A stretch of DNA of 64,000 nucleotides from Ilumatobacteraceae bacterium (GCA_021299715.1 JAJTEL010000006.1:62001-126000), one strand, 5' to 3'. Positions 54,086 through 63,064 are shown, counted from the stretch's first letter. Translations and numbers: made by a program. The notes: generated from the sequence alone by a model not told the origin.

Positions 54086-56046
54086 TGCGCGCGTCTGTCC
54101 GGTTGGGAATTGCGCTGTCTGCGGTGCTGGCCACAATTCCTCTTCATTCAGTGAAGGCGGCAACACCACAAACATTGATACCTGAAGTTGTTCTTCAAGA
54201 GCAGCCATTTGTTATTACACCAACAACGCGTGGTCGATTTATTTTTCGCGCTCCAGACAATGTTTCGCCAACGCGAACGACTGTCGTTGATATTCGTGTG
54301 CATCGTCGCATTGCCTCACGAGATTCGTTTCAATCAATTGCGAACCAAGATGTAGAAGCTGCAGTTGTCGACACATTCACTGTCGATTTATCCCGCGTGT
54401 CTCGAACTACAGCGGGTTCGTATTCAATCACGGTGCCTTTTTCTTCGCGCGTGAATTCAATTCGATCACTCACCATTCCGTTTGATGGTGTGTATCCCAT
54501 ATCTATCCAGCTTCGAAATGCCGGCGAAGAACTTCCGCTTGCGCGCGTTTTGACCTTTGTTCATAAATACGATTCGTCCGTCAAAACCGATCCAGTACAG
54601 GTTTCTGTTGCCATTCGGCTCGCTCCAGTACCAGCGCTTCAGCCCAATGGAACAATTGCAATCACTAGCAAGATCCGTGAAGACACTCAGCGATTCATTC
54701 GTTTTGCAGGTTCATATTTTGCGCCACTAACAGTGTCTGTTCAACCAGAGTTAGTTGCAGCGTTGGCATCGTCTACAGACCCACAAGACATTGAATTGCT
54801 TAATCAACTCAGCACTTTGTTACGTTCGCGAACAATTGCGACTACTGCGTTCGCCACTCTTGATCCATCTCTCTTTGCTGCAATCGGTAAATCAGACGAA
54901 TTCATCGACCAAATACGTTTTGGTGAGGCAACCCTGAATCGAATTCTTCCTGGTGTTCCACTCCAACGCGGAACATGGTGGGCAACGCACCCGCTTAGCT
55001 CCGCAGGCGTGAACTTGTTACGACGCGCTGGCATCGTTTCACTTCTGTTGTCTCCCGCTGCACAACGTGGAACAAGCTCGCAAGTGCCATTAGGAGTTCT
55101 TGCACGACCCGATGGATCCACAACCGAGTTCATGTCTGTTGTGTCTGTCGATGCAGGTGTGGCACAAACCGTGACATCGGGTGCAGAACCACCAGCGTCA
55201 TACAGAGCGGTTGCGGAACTTCTCATGGAGCGTGACGACTTACTTGCTCGTGGTGTCCTCGCTTCTCAGATTCGTCTTGTTCTCTCAACGCCAACGGGCG
55301 CTTTAGATGCCAACGGATCACTAGAACGAGCAGCGCGTCAACTTGCAGGTCTTGTTGCCACTGACTTCTCCGCCCCGCAATTGGTGACCGCTGAGACTCC
55401 GTCAATTAATTTCCCTCAGAACACCCGTCACGGAGGAGAAACGCGTGCCGCGGGTATGGCCGTTGCTCGTGCCGAGCTGACTGCCACCATCTCCATGACC
55501 GACGAGGCCGACCCTCGCCGTCTGCTGTGGCAATCACAGTTGTCCCTCGGCGAGTCATCTGCAGTGTCCGAGCCAAATGAATACGTCGCCGGTCTTCGTG
55601 AACAACTGGCTTCGACGCGAAGCGCAGTGACGGTGACAACACCTGGCTCCATCACGTTGTCGGGTCGTCAAGGTGCCATTCGTATTCAACTGCGCAATGA
55701 CTCTGCCCAACCGCTCACGGTGAAGGTGCGAATGGCGAGCGCCAAATTGGACCTCACAAAGCCGGTACGTCTTGTCACCCTTGCTGCCGGAAGCACTACT
55801 GAAGTGGAAGTGGCGGCCGGAACACGAACAAATGGCCGATTCCCTATTTCTGTTCGAGTCACCACTCCCCAGGGCGACTTAGAGGTAGTTCCGTACATCA
55901 CCATCACTGCGAAGGTGAACGCCATTGCCGGATTTGGGCAGTTGTTGAGTATTTCTCTCCTGCTCATCATCCTTGCGTGGTGGTGGTCTCATTGGCGCCG
56001 CTCACGACTTCAGGCCGCCACTGCGACTACGGTTTCTGATCAATGA
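54085..56046 (+). CDS. DUF6049-like exported membrane protein (Rv3909-type)
   Basis: ATG 54085 (or GTG 54082) gives about 653 residues with a signal peptide (about 1-26), a large extracytoplasmic region with beta-sandwich-like repeats, a late Ig-like part (about 530-620), and one C-terminal helix followed by a basic tail. In actinobacteria a protein of this type precedes murJ. Here degV follows instead, and no murJ is seen. A role in cell-wall assembly is inferred from that context. Confidence 0.75.
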   Translation: MRASVRLGIALSAVLATIPLHSVKAATPQTLIPEVVLQEQPFVITPTTRGRFIFRAPDNVSPTRTTVVDIRVHRRIASRDSFQSIANQDVEAAVVDTFTVDLSRVSRTTAGSYSITVPFSSRVNSIRSLTIPFDGVYPISIQLRNAGEELPLARVLTFVHKYDSSVKTDPVQVSVAIRLAPVPALQPNGTIAITSKIREDTQRFIRFAGSYFAPLTVSVQPELVAALASSTDPQDIELLNQLSTLLRSRTIATTAFATLDPSLFAAIGKSDEFIDQIRFGEATLNRILPGVPLQRGTWWATHPLSSAGVNLLRRAGIVSLLLSPAAQRGTSSQVPLGVLARPDGSTTEFMSVVSVDAGVAQTVTSGAEPPASYRAVAELLMERDDLLARGVLASQIRLVLSTPTGALDANGSLERAARQLAGLVATDFSAPQLVTAETPSINFPQNTRHGGETRAAGMAVARAELTATISMTDEADPRRLLWQSQLSLGESSAVSEPNEYVAGLREQLASTRSAVTVTTPGSITLSGRQGAIRIQLRNDSAQPLTVKVRMASAKLDLTKPVRLVTLAAGSTTEVEVAAGTRTNGRFPISVRVTTPQGDLEVVPYITITAKVNAIAGFGQLLSISLLLIILAWWWSHWRRSRLQAATATTVSDQ

Positions 56047-56882
56047 CAGTTCGTATCGTTACCGACTCCTCCTGCGACCTTCCACAGGAGATGGCCGATG
56101 CCCTTGGCATCACAATTGTTCCCCTCAGCGTTCGCTTTGGAGACACCGAATACATTGACCGCACCACCATCACCACCGATGAGTTTTGGAAAAAGTGCGC
56201 GCAGTCGCCCGTGCTTCCCGAAACTGCCGCGCCATCACCTGGCCAGTTTGAAAAGACCTACACAGACCTGCAGGCTGCCGAAGCAACGGCCATAGTTGTC
56301 ATCGCGTTGTCCTCATCACTCTCTGCAACCATGCAGAGTGCCGAGATTGCTGCCAAGGGTGTTGCCGGCAGCATCGATGTACGCATTGTCGATAGCCGAA
56401 ATGCCTCCATGGGGCTTGGGCTCACCGTTCTCGACTGTGCAGAAGCCGCCAACAAGGGTGCCACCGCCGACGAAGTGGTGGCGCTCGCCAATTCACTCAT
56501 TCCCCGCACGCATGTCTTTGGTGCTCTCGACACTTTGGAGAACCTCAAAAAGGGTGGACGCATTGGCGGTGCCAAAGCCATGCTCGCAAGTGCGTTGTCC
56601 ATCAAGCCGCTTATCGAAGTTCGTGGCGGACTGGTGGAAGAAGCCGGCAAACAGCGAACACGATCAAAGGCGCTCGCCTTCCTTATCGATGTCTTGAAGC
56701 AACACGACGGCAAGTTGGAACGTGTCGGCATCCTTCATGCTCAGTGCCCAGACATTGACGCGTTTCTTCAATCAGTGAAGTCGGTGTACTCAGGTGACGT
56801 CATCGTTGGCGACATCGGTGCAGTCATCGGAACTCACGCTGGTGAAGGCACCATCGGAATCGCGTTTCGTCAATCCGCATAA
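56043..56882 (+). CDS. DegV-family fatty-acid-binding protein
   Basis: The 279-residue protein has the DegV start VRIVTDSSCDLP, the TAAPSPGQF loop and the GGRIGGAKAMLAS region that holds the acyl chain. DegV/FakB proteins present fatty acids to FakA kinase. It overlaps the previous gene by four bases (ATGA), which is at the position murJ occupies in mycobacteria. No fakA is nearby. Confidence 0.92.
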   Translation: MTVRIVTDSSCDLPQEMADALGITIVPLSVRFGDTEYIDRTTITTDEFWKKCAQSPVLPETAAPSPGQFEKTYTDLQAAEATAIVVIALSSSLSATMQSAEIAAKGVAGSIDVRIVDSRNASMGLGLTVLDCAEAANKGATADEVVALANSLIPRTHVFGALDTLENLKKGGRIGGAKAMLASALSIKPLIEVRGGLVEEAGKQRTRSKALAFLIDVLKQHDGKLERVGILHAQCPDIDAFLQSVKSVYSGDVIVGDIGAVIGTHAGEGTIGIAFRQSA

Positions 56883-56904
56883 GGGGTATCGCCCCATCAA
56901 GGGG

Positions 56905-56913
56905 TTATCCACA
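56905..56913 (+). promoter_or_regulatory. Perfect DnaA-box sequence upstream of the kinase gene
   Basis: TTATCCACA lies 21 bases before the kinase start codon, between degV and the kinase. Single 9-mers can occur by chance; it is listed because two clusters occur elsewhere in the window. Confidence 0.4.
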
Positions 56914-56933
56914 ACTAGCGTAAGCACCCAGTA

Positions 56934-58607
56934 ATGGCTGCCACACGACGCTCCGAAGACCTCATAGGCGGTAGGTACCGTCTAGAGAGCACGATCGCTT
57001 CAGGTGGTATGGCCGACGTATGGCTTGCAACAGATTTACAACTGCGTCGCGAAGTGGCAGTGAAGTTGTTACGCGCAAGTGTTGCAGACGATCACACAGT
57101 TGCTGAACGCTTTCGACGCGAAGCTCGCGCACTTGCACAACTCACACATCCAAACATTGTTCCTGTGTACGACTGCATTGAAGAAGACGATGGTCAAGTT
57201 GCTCTTGTCATGCGACTCATCCGTGGAAATTCTCTGCGTCAAGTTCTTGATGATGCAGGAACAGCGAATCGTGCCGGACAAATCAGCGCGTACCTCACCG
57301 TGCACATTGGTCGCTCTATTGCTGCAGCACTTGCACGAGCACATTCACGCAACATTCTTCATCGCGACATTAAGCCGGGCAACATTCTTATTACAAAGGG
57401 CGGTGAAATTCTCCTCACCGACTTTGGTATCGCAAAACCGCTGCGCAGCACAGAAGAAGATGGAACCGATCTCACGCGCGCCGACATCATGATGGGCACC
57501 GTCAAGTACCTCTCCCCCGAACAAGTGCAGGGACGTGAACTTGATGAGCGCGCCGACATTTATTCGCTAGGCATTGTGTTGTACGAATGTCTTGCCGGAG
57601 AAGTTCCTTTTCACGAGGAAAACAATCAAGCAACAGCAATCGCTCGTCTTGAACGTGACCCAACGCCGCTAGATGGCATACGCACCGATGTTCCCAGCAC
57701 GGTCATCAGTGTCATTCACAAAATGTTGCGTCGTAAACCAGAAGCTCGTTATTCAAACTGTCTTGAAGTTGTACAAGCACTCGATGATGCTCTGAATAAC
57801 TTGCACGATTCAGTTACTCCTCCCGCAGGTGTCACACCGTCGCTTCCACGTTCGCGTCCGCCATTGATTGACCCATTAATGACGCCAAAAGCTCCAAGGA
57901 CATTGGCTGTTGTTCCAAATTCCGACACGCCCGTTGACCAGCCCATGGCTCGTCGAGACCCAACGCCACGGGGCGTTACGCGCACAAAATCAACGTTGCC
58001 GCCTACTCGTCAAACATCAACACGTCGCAATTACATTCCCGTCGTGTTCTTGCTTGTATCGGCATTAGTGATGTCGCTCTTTTTGTGGAACGGATTACAG
58101 AACACTCGATCTACACCAGGAACAGTTATTGACAATGTTGAAGTTGTTCCGGTCACCTTGCTTGGCATTCGCAGTTACGACCCCGGTGGCGACGATGGCG
58201 AGGAGAACGAATCAATGGTGCCGGCGCTGCTTGATAACAACCCAGCCACTCTGTGGACCTCGTTGTGTTACGGCAGCAAATACTTCGGGTCAAAAGCTGG
58301 TCTTGGCTTAGTGCTGCAGTTATCTGGCACTGGCATCGGAACGTTAAATGCAAACTTCGCAAATGGCCCATGGAATGCAGAAATATATGTGTCAACAGCA
58401 GAGGTAATTCCTGCAACATTGCCTGAATGGGGAACGCGTATTGGAACTTCGTATTCAACAAAGCCAGGTCTTGCAACATTCGACGTGAAAACTCCGGCGC
58501 GAAACGTTCTTGTGTATCTTCGCGAGATGGGTCGTAGTCCAGACTGCAGTAACAAGAACCCGTATCAGTCAATGTTGTCTGACCTGTCGTTCACGTCGGC
58601 AAAGTGA
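56934..58607 (+). CDS. Ser/Thr kinase with MurJ-type extracellular domain
   Basis: The 557-residue protein has a cytoplasmic kinase domain (about 14-290) with K44, E63, HRD 143-145, N150, DFG 163-165 and the activation segment GTVKYLSPEQ, so it looks active. A Pro-rich linker, one helix (about 368-386) and an extracytoplasmic domain (400-557) follow. The latter has RSYDPGGDDGEEN and DNNPATLWTS, a discoidin-like pattern also found at the C-terminus of mycobacterial MurJ (Rv3910) after its pseudokinase. No PASTA repeats are present. The gene is coupled to the sigma gene by a GTGA overlap. Confidence 0.88.
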   Translation: MAATRRSEDLIGGRYRLESTIASGGMADVWLATDLQLRREVAVKLLRASVADDHTVAERFRREARALAQLTHPNIVPVYDCIEEDDGQVALVMRLIRGNSLRQVLDDAGTANRAGQISAYLTVHIGRSIAAALARAHSRNILHRDIKPGNILITKGGEILLTDFGIAKPLRSTEEDGTDLTRADIMMGTVKYLSPEQVQGRELDERADIYSLGIVLYECLAGEVPFHEENNQATAIARLERDPTPLDGIRTDVPSTVISVIHKMLRRKPEARYSNCLEVVQALDDALNNLHDSVTPPAGVTPSLPRSRPPLIDPLMTPKAPRTLAVVPNSDTPVDQPMARRDPTPRGVTRTKSTLPPTRQTSTRRNYIPVVFLLVSALVMSLFLWNGLQNTRSTPGTVIDNVEVVPVTLLGIRSYDPGGDDGEENESMVPALLDNNPATLWTSLCYGSKYFGSKAGLGLVLQLSGTGIGTLNANFANGPWNAEIYVSTAEVIPATLPEWGTRIGTSYSTKPGLATFDVKTPARNVLVYLREMGRSPDCSNKNPYQSMLSDLSFTSAK

Positions 58608-59173
58608 CACACGACGAACTTCTAGTGCGCCGCGCACAACGCGGTGATCAAAAAGCCGTTGACTCACTTCTGCGCGAACACTATGACTCTGTGCGCGCAG
58701 TATGTCACCGAATTGTCATCAATTCAGATGATGCAGACGACGCAACGCAGATGGCTCTCATTGCAATTGTTCGTGCACTTCCATCATTTGATGGCCGTTC
58801 GAAATTCTCAACATGGGTGTATCGCATCGCCACGAATGCAGCCCTGGATGAAGTACGCCGAATCCGTCGGCGAGCAACTCCCCACGACGATCAAATATTT
58901 CAATCGGTCCCAGTTGCCGACGGGTCAGCAGCCGTTGACGCTCAACTCGATGTCTCTGCTGCCCTTGGCCAAATTCCAGAAGAATTCCGCGTTGCTCTCG
59001 TCCTGCGCCACATTGCTGACTTGGATTATGAAGAGATTGCCGTCATTCTCGATGTACCCGTTGGAACAGTTCGGTCGCGTTTGTCCCGCGGGCGGACACA
59101 ATTAACACAGCTTTTGGGGAACCGCGCCCCCACCGACAGTCGTCAGAACCTAGATACCGGAGGTCAGCCGTGA
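58604..59173 (+). CDS. sigM: ECF sigma factor (SigM-like)
   Basis: The 189-residue protein has sigma region 2 (DDADDATQMALIAIVRAL and FSTWVYRIATNAALDEVRR) and region 4 (IPEEFRVALVLRHIADLDYEEIA then GTVRSRLSRGR). The locus (kinase, sigma, anti-sigma-like, trxB, trxA, cwlM) matches the mycobacterial sigM neighbourhood as I recall it. The GTG start overlaps the kinase stop. Confidence 0.9.
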   Translation: MTHDELLVRRAQRGDQKAVDSLLREHYDSVRAVCHRIVINSDDADDATQMALIAIVRALPSFDGRSKFSTWVYRIATNAALDEVRRIRRRATPHDDQIFQSVPVADGSAAVDAQLDVSAALGQIPEEFRVALVLRHIADLDYEEIAVILDVPVGTVRSRLSRGRTQLTQLLGNRAPTDSRQNLDTGGQP

Positions 59174-59796
59174 GCGACAACGAAGAGCTTGACCCCGCAC
59201 TTGCGAAAGCACTGCGGGATGTTCCGCCCGCTGGGGCGGCTCTTCGTGATGCCCATATTGCTGCTGCGCTCGCTGAAATGAACCCGTCCGTTCGTCGCGC
59301 GCCTGGTCGGCTGCGCATTCTTACGGGAGTTGCCGCCGCGGCCGCGGTGGCACTTGGTGGTGCTGCTTTTGTTGCACAGCAAGACGATGTGTCACGACCG
59401 GCTCTTAATGGCGTGGTCACCACGTTGCCCCCAAAGACCGGTGCCTTATGTGCCGACACATTCTCTGAAATATCAGGCGAATCAGAACATTCCGAATCCA
59501 TCACCCATCAAGACAAGGAATACGCGCTGTTCTTTCGCGACGGTGCCGTTGACGTCTACCGTGCGACGCCGACCTGTACGTCGGTGGGCACCCTGGACTA
59601 CGCCAATTCATTGCTGGCACGCACAAACGAGGCCACCTCGCCCACCGAACAAAGCTGCAACAGCCAAGACGTGGTTCACCAGTTCAACGATGCAGACAAC
59701 AACTACTCACTCGTGGTTCTCCATACCGAGAACGGTATTTCCGTCCGATTCGCCGACCGTTGCGACGTAGACCTGGTCACATTGGCTCTGCCATAG
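59170..59796 (+). CDS. Probable membrane anti-sigma factor
   Basis: The 208-residue protein has a cytoplasmic start, one helix (about 49-68) and an extracytoplasmic domain with several Cys (for example C95, C139, C163, C199, by estimate). It lacks the HxxxCxxC zinc motif. Its overlap with the sigma gene by four bases and position equal to Rv3912 suggest an anti-sigma role. This is inferred from context. Confidence 0.7.
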   Translation: MSDNEELDPALAKALRDVPPAGAALRDAHIAAALAEMNPSVRRAPGRLRILTGVAAAAAVALGGAAFVAQQDDVSRPALNGVVTTLPPKTGALCADTFSEISGESEHSESITHQDKEYALFFRDGAVDVYRATPTCTSVGTLDYANSLLARTNEATSPTEQSCNSQDVVHQFNDADNNYSLVVLHTENGISVRFADRCDVDLVTLALP

Positions 59797-59837
59797 ACGT
59801 TCAGAGTGCGCACTGTGTGCGCCGTTAGGCTGAACCT

Positions 59838-60167
59838 ATGGTGTCAAACCCCCTTACCGATCCCGAATGGGCGGACCGCACAGTCGATTTCATCGACCGC
59901 GTGGTGGGCACCATCCGCAAATACACCACGCAACCTCTCGTCACCACGGCGCGCGGAATTGTCTTTGGCTTGTTGGCATCGTTTGGCATCATCACCGGTC
60001 TGGTGTTGTTGCTCATCGGGCTCGTTCGCGGTTTGCAGGCAGCACTCGACGCGGTCGTCAGCCACGAGGTATCGGTGTGGTTGTCGTATTTCATTCTCAG
60101 CGCACTCTTCCTTGTGATCGGAATTGTTCTCATGCGCAAGCGCTATACCCCGAAAGAAGATCTCTAA
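59838..60167 (+). CDS. Holin-superfamily-III-like membrane protein
   Basis: The 109-residue protein has two helices (about 41-65 and 80-99) and an amphipathic start, like the actinobacterial phage-holin-family III proteins often found on chromosomes. It does not indicate a prophage. Its stop abuts the trxB ATG with no gap. Confidence 0.7.
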   Translation: MVSNPLTDPEWADRTVDFIDRVVGTIRKYTTQPLVTTARGIVFGLLASFGIITGLVLLLIGLVRGLQAALDAVVSHEVSVWLSYFILSALFLVIGIVLMRKRYTPKEDL

Positions 60168-61112
60168 ATGAGCAACGCACGTAAGGTCATCATTATTGGA
60201 AGCGGTCCCGCCGGACTCACCGCGGCCATCTACACAGCACGCGCATCGTTGTCGCCACTTGTTATTGAAGGTGAACCCAGCAGCACCAGCGATCAGCCTG
60301 GTGGACAGCTCATGCTCACCACCGAAATTGAAAACTTCCCTGGTTTCCCTGAAGGAATCATGGGCCCCGAACTCATGGGCAATTTCCGTTCACAAGCCGA
60401 ACGATTCGGCGCCGAAATGATCACCGAGAAGGTCACAAAAGTTGACTTCTCTTCAAAACCATTCAAAGTGTGGGTGCGCGACACCGAATACACCGCCGAT
60501 TCCATCATCGTTGCAACCGGCGCGCAGTCGCTCATGCTTGACCTGCCTCGCGAAGGTGAACTCATTGGTCACGGCGTGTCTACCTGTGCAACGTGTGACG
60601 GTTTCTTCTTCCGTGGTCACGAAATTGCAGTAGTTGGCGGTGGCGACAGCGCCATTGAAGAAGCCAACTTCCTCACCAAGTTCGCATCAAAGGTGTACCT
60701 GGTGGTTCGTCGCGACGCATTGCGAGCTTCGCGCATCATGCAGCAACGCGCGCTCGATAATCCAAAGATTGAAATTCTGTGGAACTCACGAGTCAGCGAA
60801 TTGCACGGCGAAGGCACCTTGAGCGGTGTCACCATTACCGACACCGTGACCAATGAATCGCGCCCCTTGGCCGTTACTGGTTTGTTCATTGCAATTGGTC
60901 ACAAGCCAAACACGGGGCTGTTCACCAATATTCTGGATATGGAAGAAACCGGCTATTTGCTCACCCGTGAAGGTTCTACGTACACAAACGTTCCTGGAAT
61001 TTTTGCGTGTGGCGATGTTCAAGACCACACCTACCGTCAGGCAATTACTGCTGCTGGGTCGGGGTGTATGGCTGCAATCGACGCCGAGCGCTGGCTCGAG
61101 TCGCAGCACTAG
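60168..61112 (+). CDS. trxB: Thioredoxin reductase
   Basis: The 314-residue flavoenzyme has FAD motif GSGPAG (11-16), redox CATC at 140-143, NADPH motif VVGGGDSAIEEA and the C-terminal GIFACGDVQD. It reduces thioredoxin using NADPH. It is in an operon with mog and trxA. Confidence 0.97.
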   Translation: MSNARKVIIIGSGPAGLTAAIYTARASLSPLVIEGEPSSTSDQPGGQLMLTTEIENFPGFPEGIMGPELMGNFRSQAERFGAEMITEKVTKVDFSSKPFKVWVRDTEYTADSIIVATGAQSLMLDLPREGELIGHGVSTCATCDGFFFRGHEIAVVGGGDSAIEEANFLTKFASKVYLVVRRDALRASRIMQQRALDNPKIEILWNSRVSELHGEGTLSGVTITDTVTNESRPLAVTGLFIAIGHKPNTGLFTNILDMEETGYLLTREGSTYTNVPGIFACGDVQDHTYRQAITAAGSGCMAAIDAERWLESQH

Positions 61113-61121
61113 GAACCTCGC

Positions 61122-61646
61122 ATGGTCCGCATTGGCGTGATTGCGGTGTCGGACCGAGCATCTGCAGGTCAATACGAAGATCGCGGTACTCCTGCACTCG
61201 TTTCCTATCTTGCGCGCACCGTTACAACGGAACACGAATGCGTGTGTCGGCTCATTCCCGACGAAGAAGACCTCATCTCTTCCACCATCATCGAGTTGGT
61301 AGAGGCAGAAGGGTGCTGTTTGGTGCTGACAACGGGGGGAACTGGTCCTGCACCGCGCGACGTGACCCCCGAAGCAACCGAAGCTGTGTGCGACCGCATC
61401 ATTCCTGGATTTGGTGAACTCATGCGCCGCATCTCGCACGCCATCATCCCCACAGCAATTCTCAGTCGGCAATTGGCCGGTACTCGCGGGGCGTCCCTCA
61501 TCATTAATTTGCCTGGCAACCCCAAAGCCATAGCGGAATGTCTCGACGCTGTGCTTCCTGCAGTTCCCGATTGCATCGACCTCATTGGTGGGCCACGCAT
61601 TGATGTCATCGAGTCTTTGCAGGCCTGGCGTCCTCCCCCATCTTGA
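61122..61646 (+). CDS. mog: Molybdopterin adenylyltransferase (MogA/MoaB-like)
   Basis: The 174-residue protein has the MoCF signature LTTGGTGPAPRDVTPEA, the GASLIINLPGNPKAIAEC loop, and AVSDRASAGQYEDR near the start. It adenylates molybdopterin before metal insertion. Its position between trxB and trxA is not part of the mycobacterial order I recall. Confidence 0.88.
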   Translation: MVRIGVIAVSDRASAGQYEDRGTPALVSYLARTVTTEHECVCRLIPDEEDLISSTIIELVEAEGCCLVLTTGGTGPAPRDVTPEATEAVCDRIIPGFGELMRRISHAIIPTAILSRQLAGTRGASLIINLPGNPKAIAECLDAVLPAVPDCIDLIGGPRIDVIESLQAWRPPPS

Positions 61647-61688
61647 GCAGTGCGGCAGTAAAGTGTTCTCAGACGAAAGGACACCGCA

Positions 61689-62024
61689 ATGGCTGCCGGA
61701 ATCATCACTCTTACAAGCGCAACTTTTGACGAAACAATCAACAGTTCGGATACCCCCATCCTTGTGGACTTCTGGGCCGAATGGTGCGGACCTTGCAAGC
61801 AAATTGCGCCCATCCTTGCTGAAATCGCCGATGAAAAAGCTGGTCGCATTGTTATCGCAAAGTTGAACGTTGACGATCACGGAGACATCGCTGGTCGCTT
61901 CAATGTCATGAGCATTCCCACCATGTTGTTGTTCGACAAGGGCGAAATTAAGACCAAGATTGTTGGCGCCATGCCAAAGACCCGCATGTTGTCGGAGCTC
62001 GAGCCATTTCTTCCGATTTCCTAA
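61689..62024 (+). CDS. trxA: Thioredoxin
   Basis: The 111-residue protein has FWAEWCGPCKQIAP (C33, C36) and the cis-Pro segment SIPTMLLFDKG. It is the reduced partner of trxB. GAAAGGA lies seven bases before ATG 61689. Its last 19 bases overlap the proposed start of the cwlM-like gene. Confidence 0.97.
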   Translation: MAAGIITLTSATFDETINSSDTPILVDFWAEWCGPCKQIAPILAEIADEKAGRIVIAKLNVDDHGDIAGRFNVMSIPTMLLFDKGEIKTKIVGAMPKTRMLSELEPFLPIS

Positions 62025-62989
62025 TCGGTCCAGGCCATCGCGGCCCCGCAGTTCGCGAACTTCAACGAAAGCTTTCCGCTGCAGGGTTTCTTGCGCCGGG
62101 TTCGGCTGAAGATTCAAACTTCTGCGCGCGCACGCATGCAGCACTGCTTGCATTTCAAGATTCATACGGCTTGCCCGCAACTGGTGAATGCAACGATCAA
62201 ACGTGGTCCGCACTCATAGAAACATCGTGGTCATTGGGTGAACGATTGCTGTTTCTTCGTTCACCGAACATCCGCGGTGACGATGTTGCAGAGCTTCAAT
62301 CACTACTGAATCGACTGGGCTTTGACAGTGGTCGTGTTGACGGAATCTTTGGACCATTGTTGGTGCGTGCTATTTCCGACTTTCAAGTCAATGTTGGACT
62401 TGAAGGAAACGGTATTTGCACGCCCGAACTTGTTGGTGTTTTGCGACGCATGGCATCACAAAGCGGAACCGGACCAGGTGTGGCTGTCGTTCGCGAAGGA
62501 ATTGAATTAGGTGCAGATCGCGTGCACGATGACGCGCGCATTGTCATTGGGTATTTTCACGGTGGTGCTGCACTTGCGCATGCAACGGTGCGGTGCGCGC
62601 GCGAACAACATCCGCTAACAACAACTGTTGATTTTGATTCATCAACACAAGCGCAAACAGCCAACAGATTTCTCGCCGAGGTGTATGTGGGTTTTGAAGT
62701 CAGTGATGACGCGGGATGCACGTTGTCGTATTACGAAGTTCCCACATTCGTCAGCGTTGGTGGTCGCAATCTTGCAAAGCGAATTGCGGCAGCACTAGGA
62801 GACAGAGCTCCTGAATTGTCTGTACGTATTCAAGGAGTGCGCCATCCCATTTTGCGAGAAACGCGCATGCCTGCGGTGCTGTGCTCCATGGGCCCGGCAA
62901 ACATTGTCAGTTTGAAGACATCGGCAGTTTCTGCCGCAGTTGCCGATGCAATTGATGCATGGCGAGCAGATCCCACCACAGAAATCTAG
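62006..62989 (+). CDS. CwlM-like pseudo-amidase with two peptidoglycan-binding modules
   Basis: No ATG, GTG or TTG exists before 62171 in this frame, but the first peptidoglycan-binding module (GPAVRELQRKLSAAGFLAPG) begins earlier. ATT 62006, with GGAG eight bases upstream inside trxA, gives 327 residues; ATC 62024 is the alternative. A second module (VAELQSLLNRLGFDSGRVDG) follows, then an amidase_3-like domain without the zinc His/Glu ligands, as in mycobacterial CwlM, a PknB-regulated MurA activator. Order trxA-cwlM-parB is conserved. The role here is inferred. Confidence 0.75.
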   Translation: MSSDFLIGPGHRGPAVRELQRKLSAAGFLAPGSAEDSNFCARTHAALLAFQDSYGLPATGECNDQTWSALIETSWSLGERLLFLRSPNIRGDDVAELQSLLNRLGFDSGRVDGIFGPLLVRAISDFQVNVGLEGNGICTPELVGVLRRMASQSGTGPGVAVVREGIELGADRVHDDARIVIGYFHGGAALAHATVRCAREQHPLTTTVDFDSSTQAQTANRFLAEVYVGFEVSDDAGCTLSYYEVPTFVSVGGRNLAKRIAAALGDRAPELSVRIQGVRHPILRETRMPAVLCSMGPANIVSLKTSAVSAAVADAIDAWRADPTTEI

Positions 62990-63064
62990 TTATCCCCAGA
63001 CAATCCACAGATGTGGGTAACCGTCAACCTTTACCCCTCACTTGAGGTTCATGGTTGTGGAAAA
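62990..63064. promoter_or_regulatory. DnaA-box-like cluster between cwlM-like gene and parB
   Basis: TTATCCCCA (62990-62998), CAATCCACA (63001-63009), and on the minus strand TTACCCACA (63020-63012) and TTTTCCACA (63064-63056) lie in the 99-base gap between two convergent stop codons. The last fits TTWTNCACA exactly. An A-rich run follows. Since no promoter is expected here, replication-related DnaA binding is a candidate use. Confidence 0.5.

Noticed and set aside
59838-60167. Prophage signal from a holin-like protein
   Set aside because: No other phage gene is near; this family is common on actinobacterial chromosomes and the gene is inside the trxB operon.
61990-62030. Programmed frameshift joining trxA to the cwlM-like frame
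   Set aside because: No slippery heptamer or downstream structure is evident, trxA has a normal C-terminus, and an ATT with good ribosome site spacing explains the frame better.
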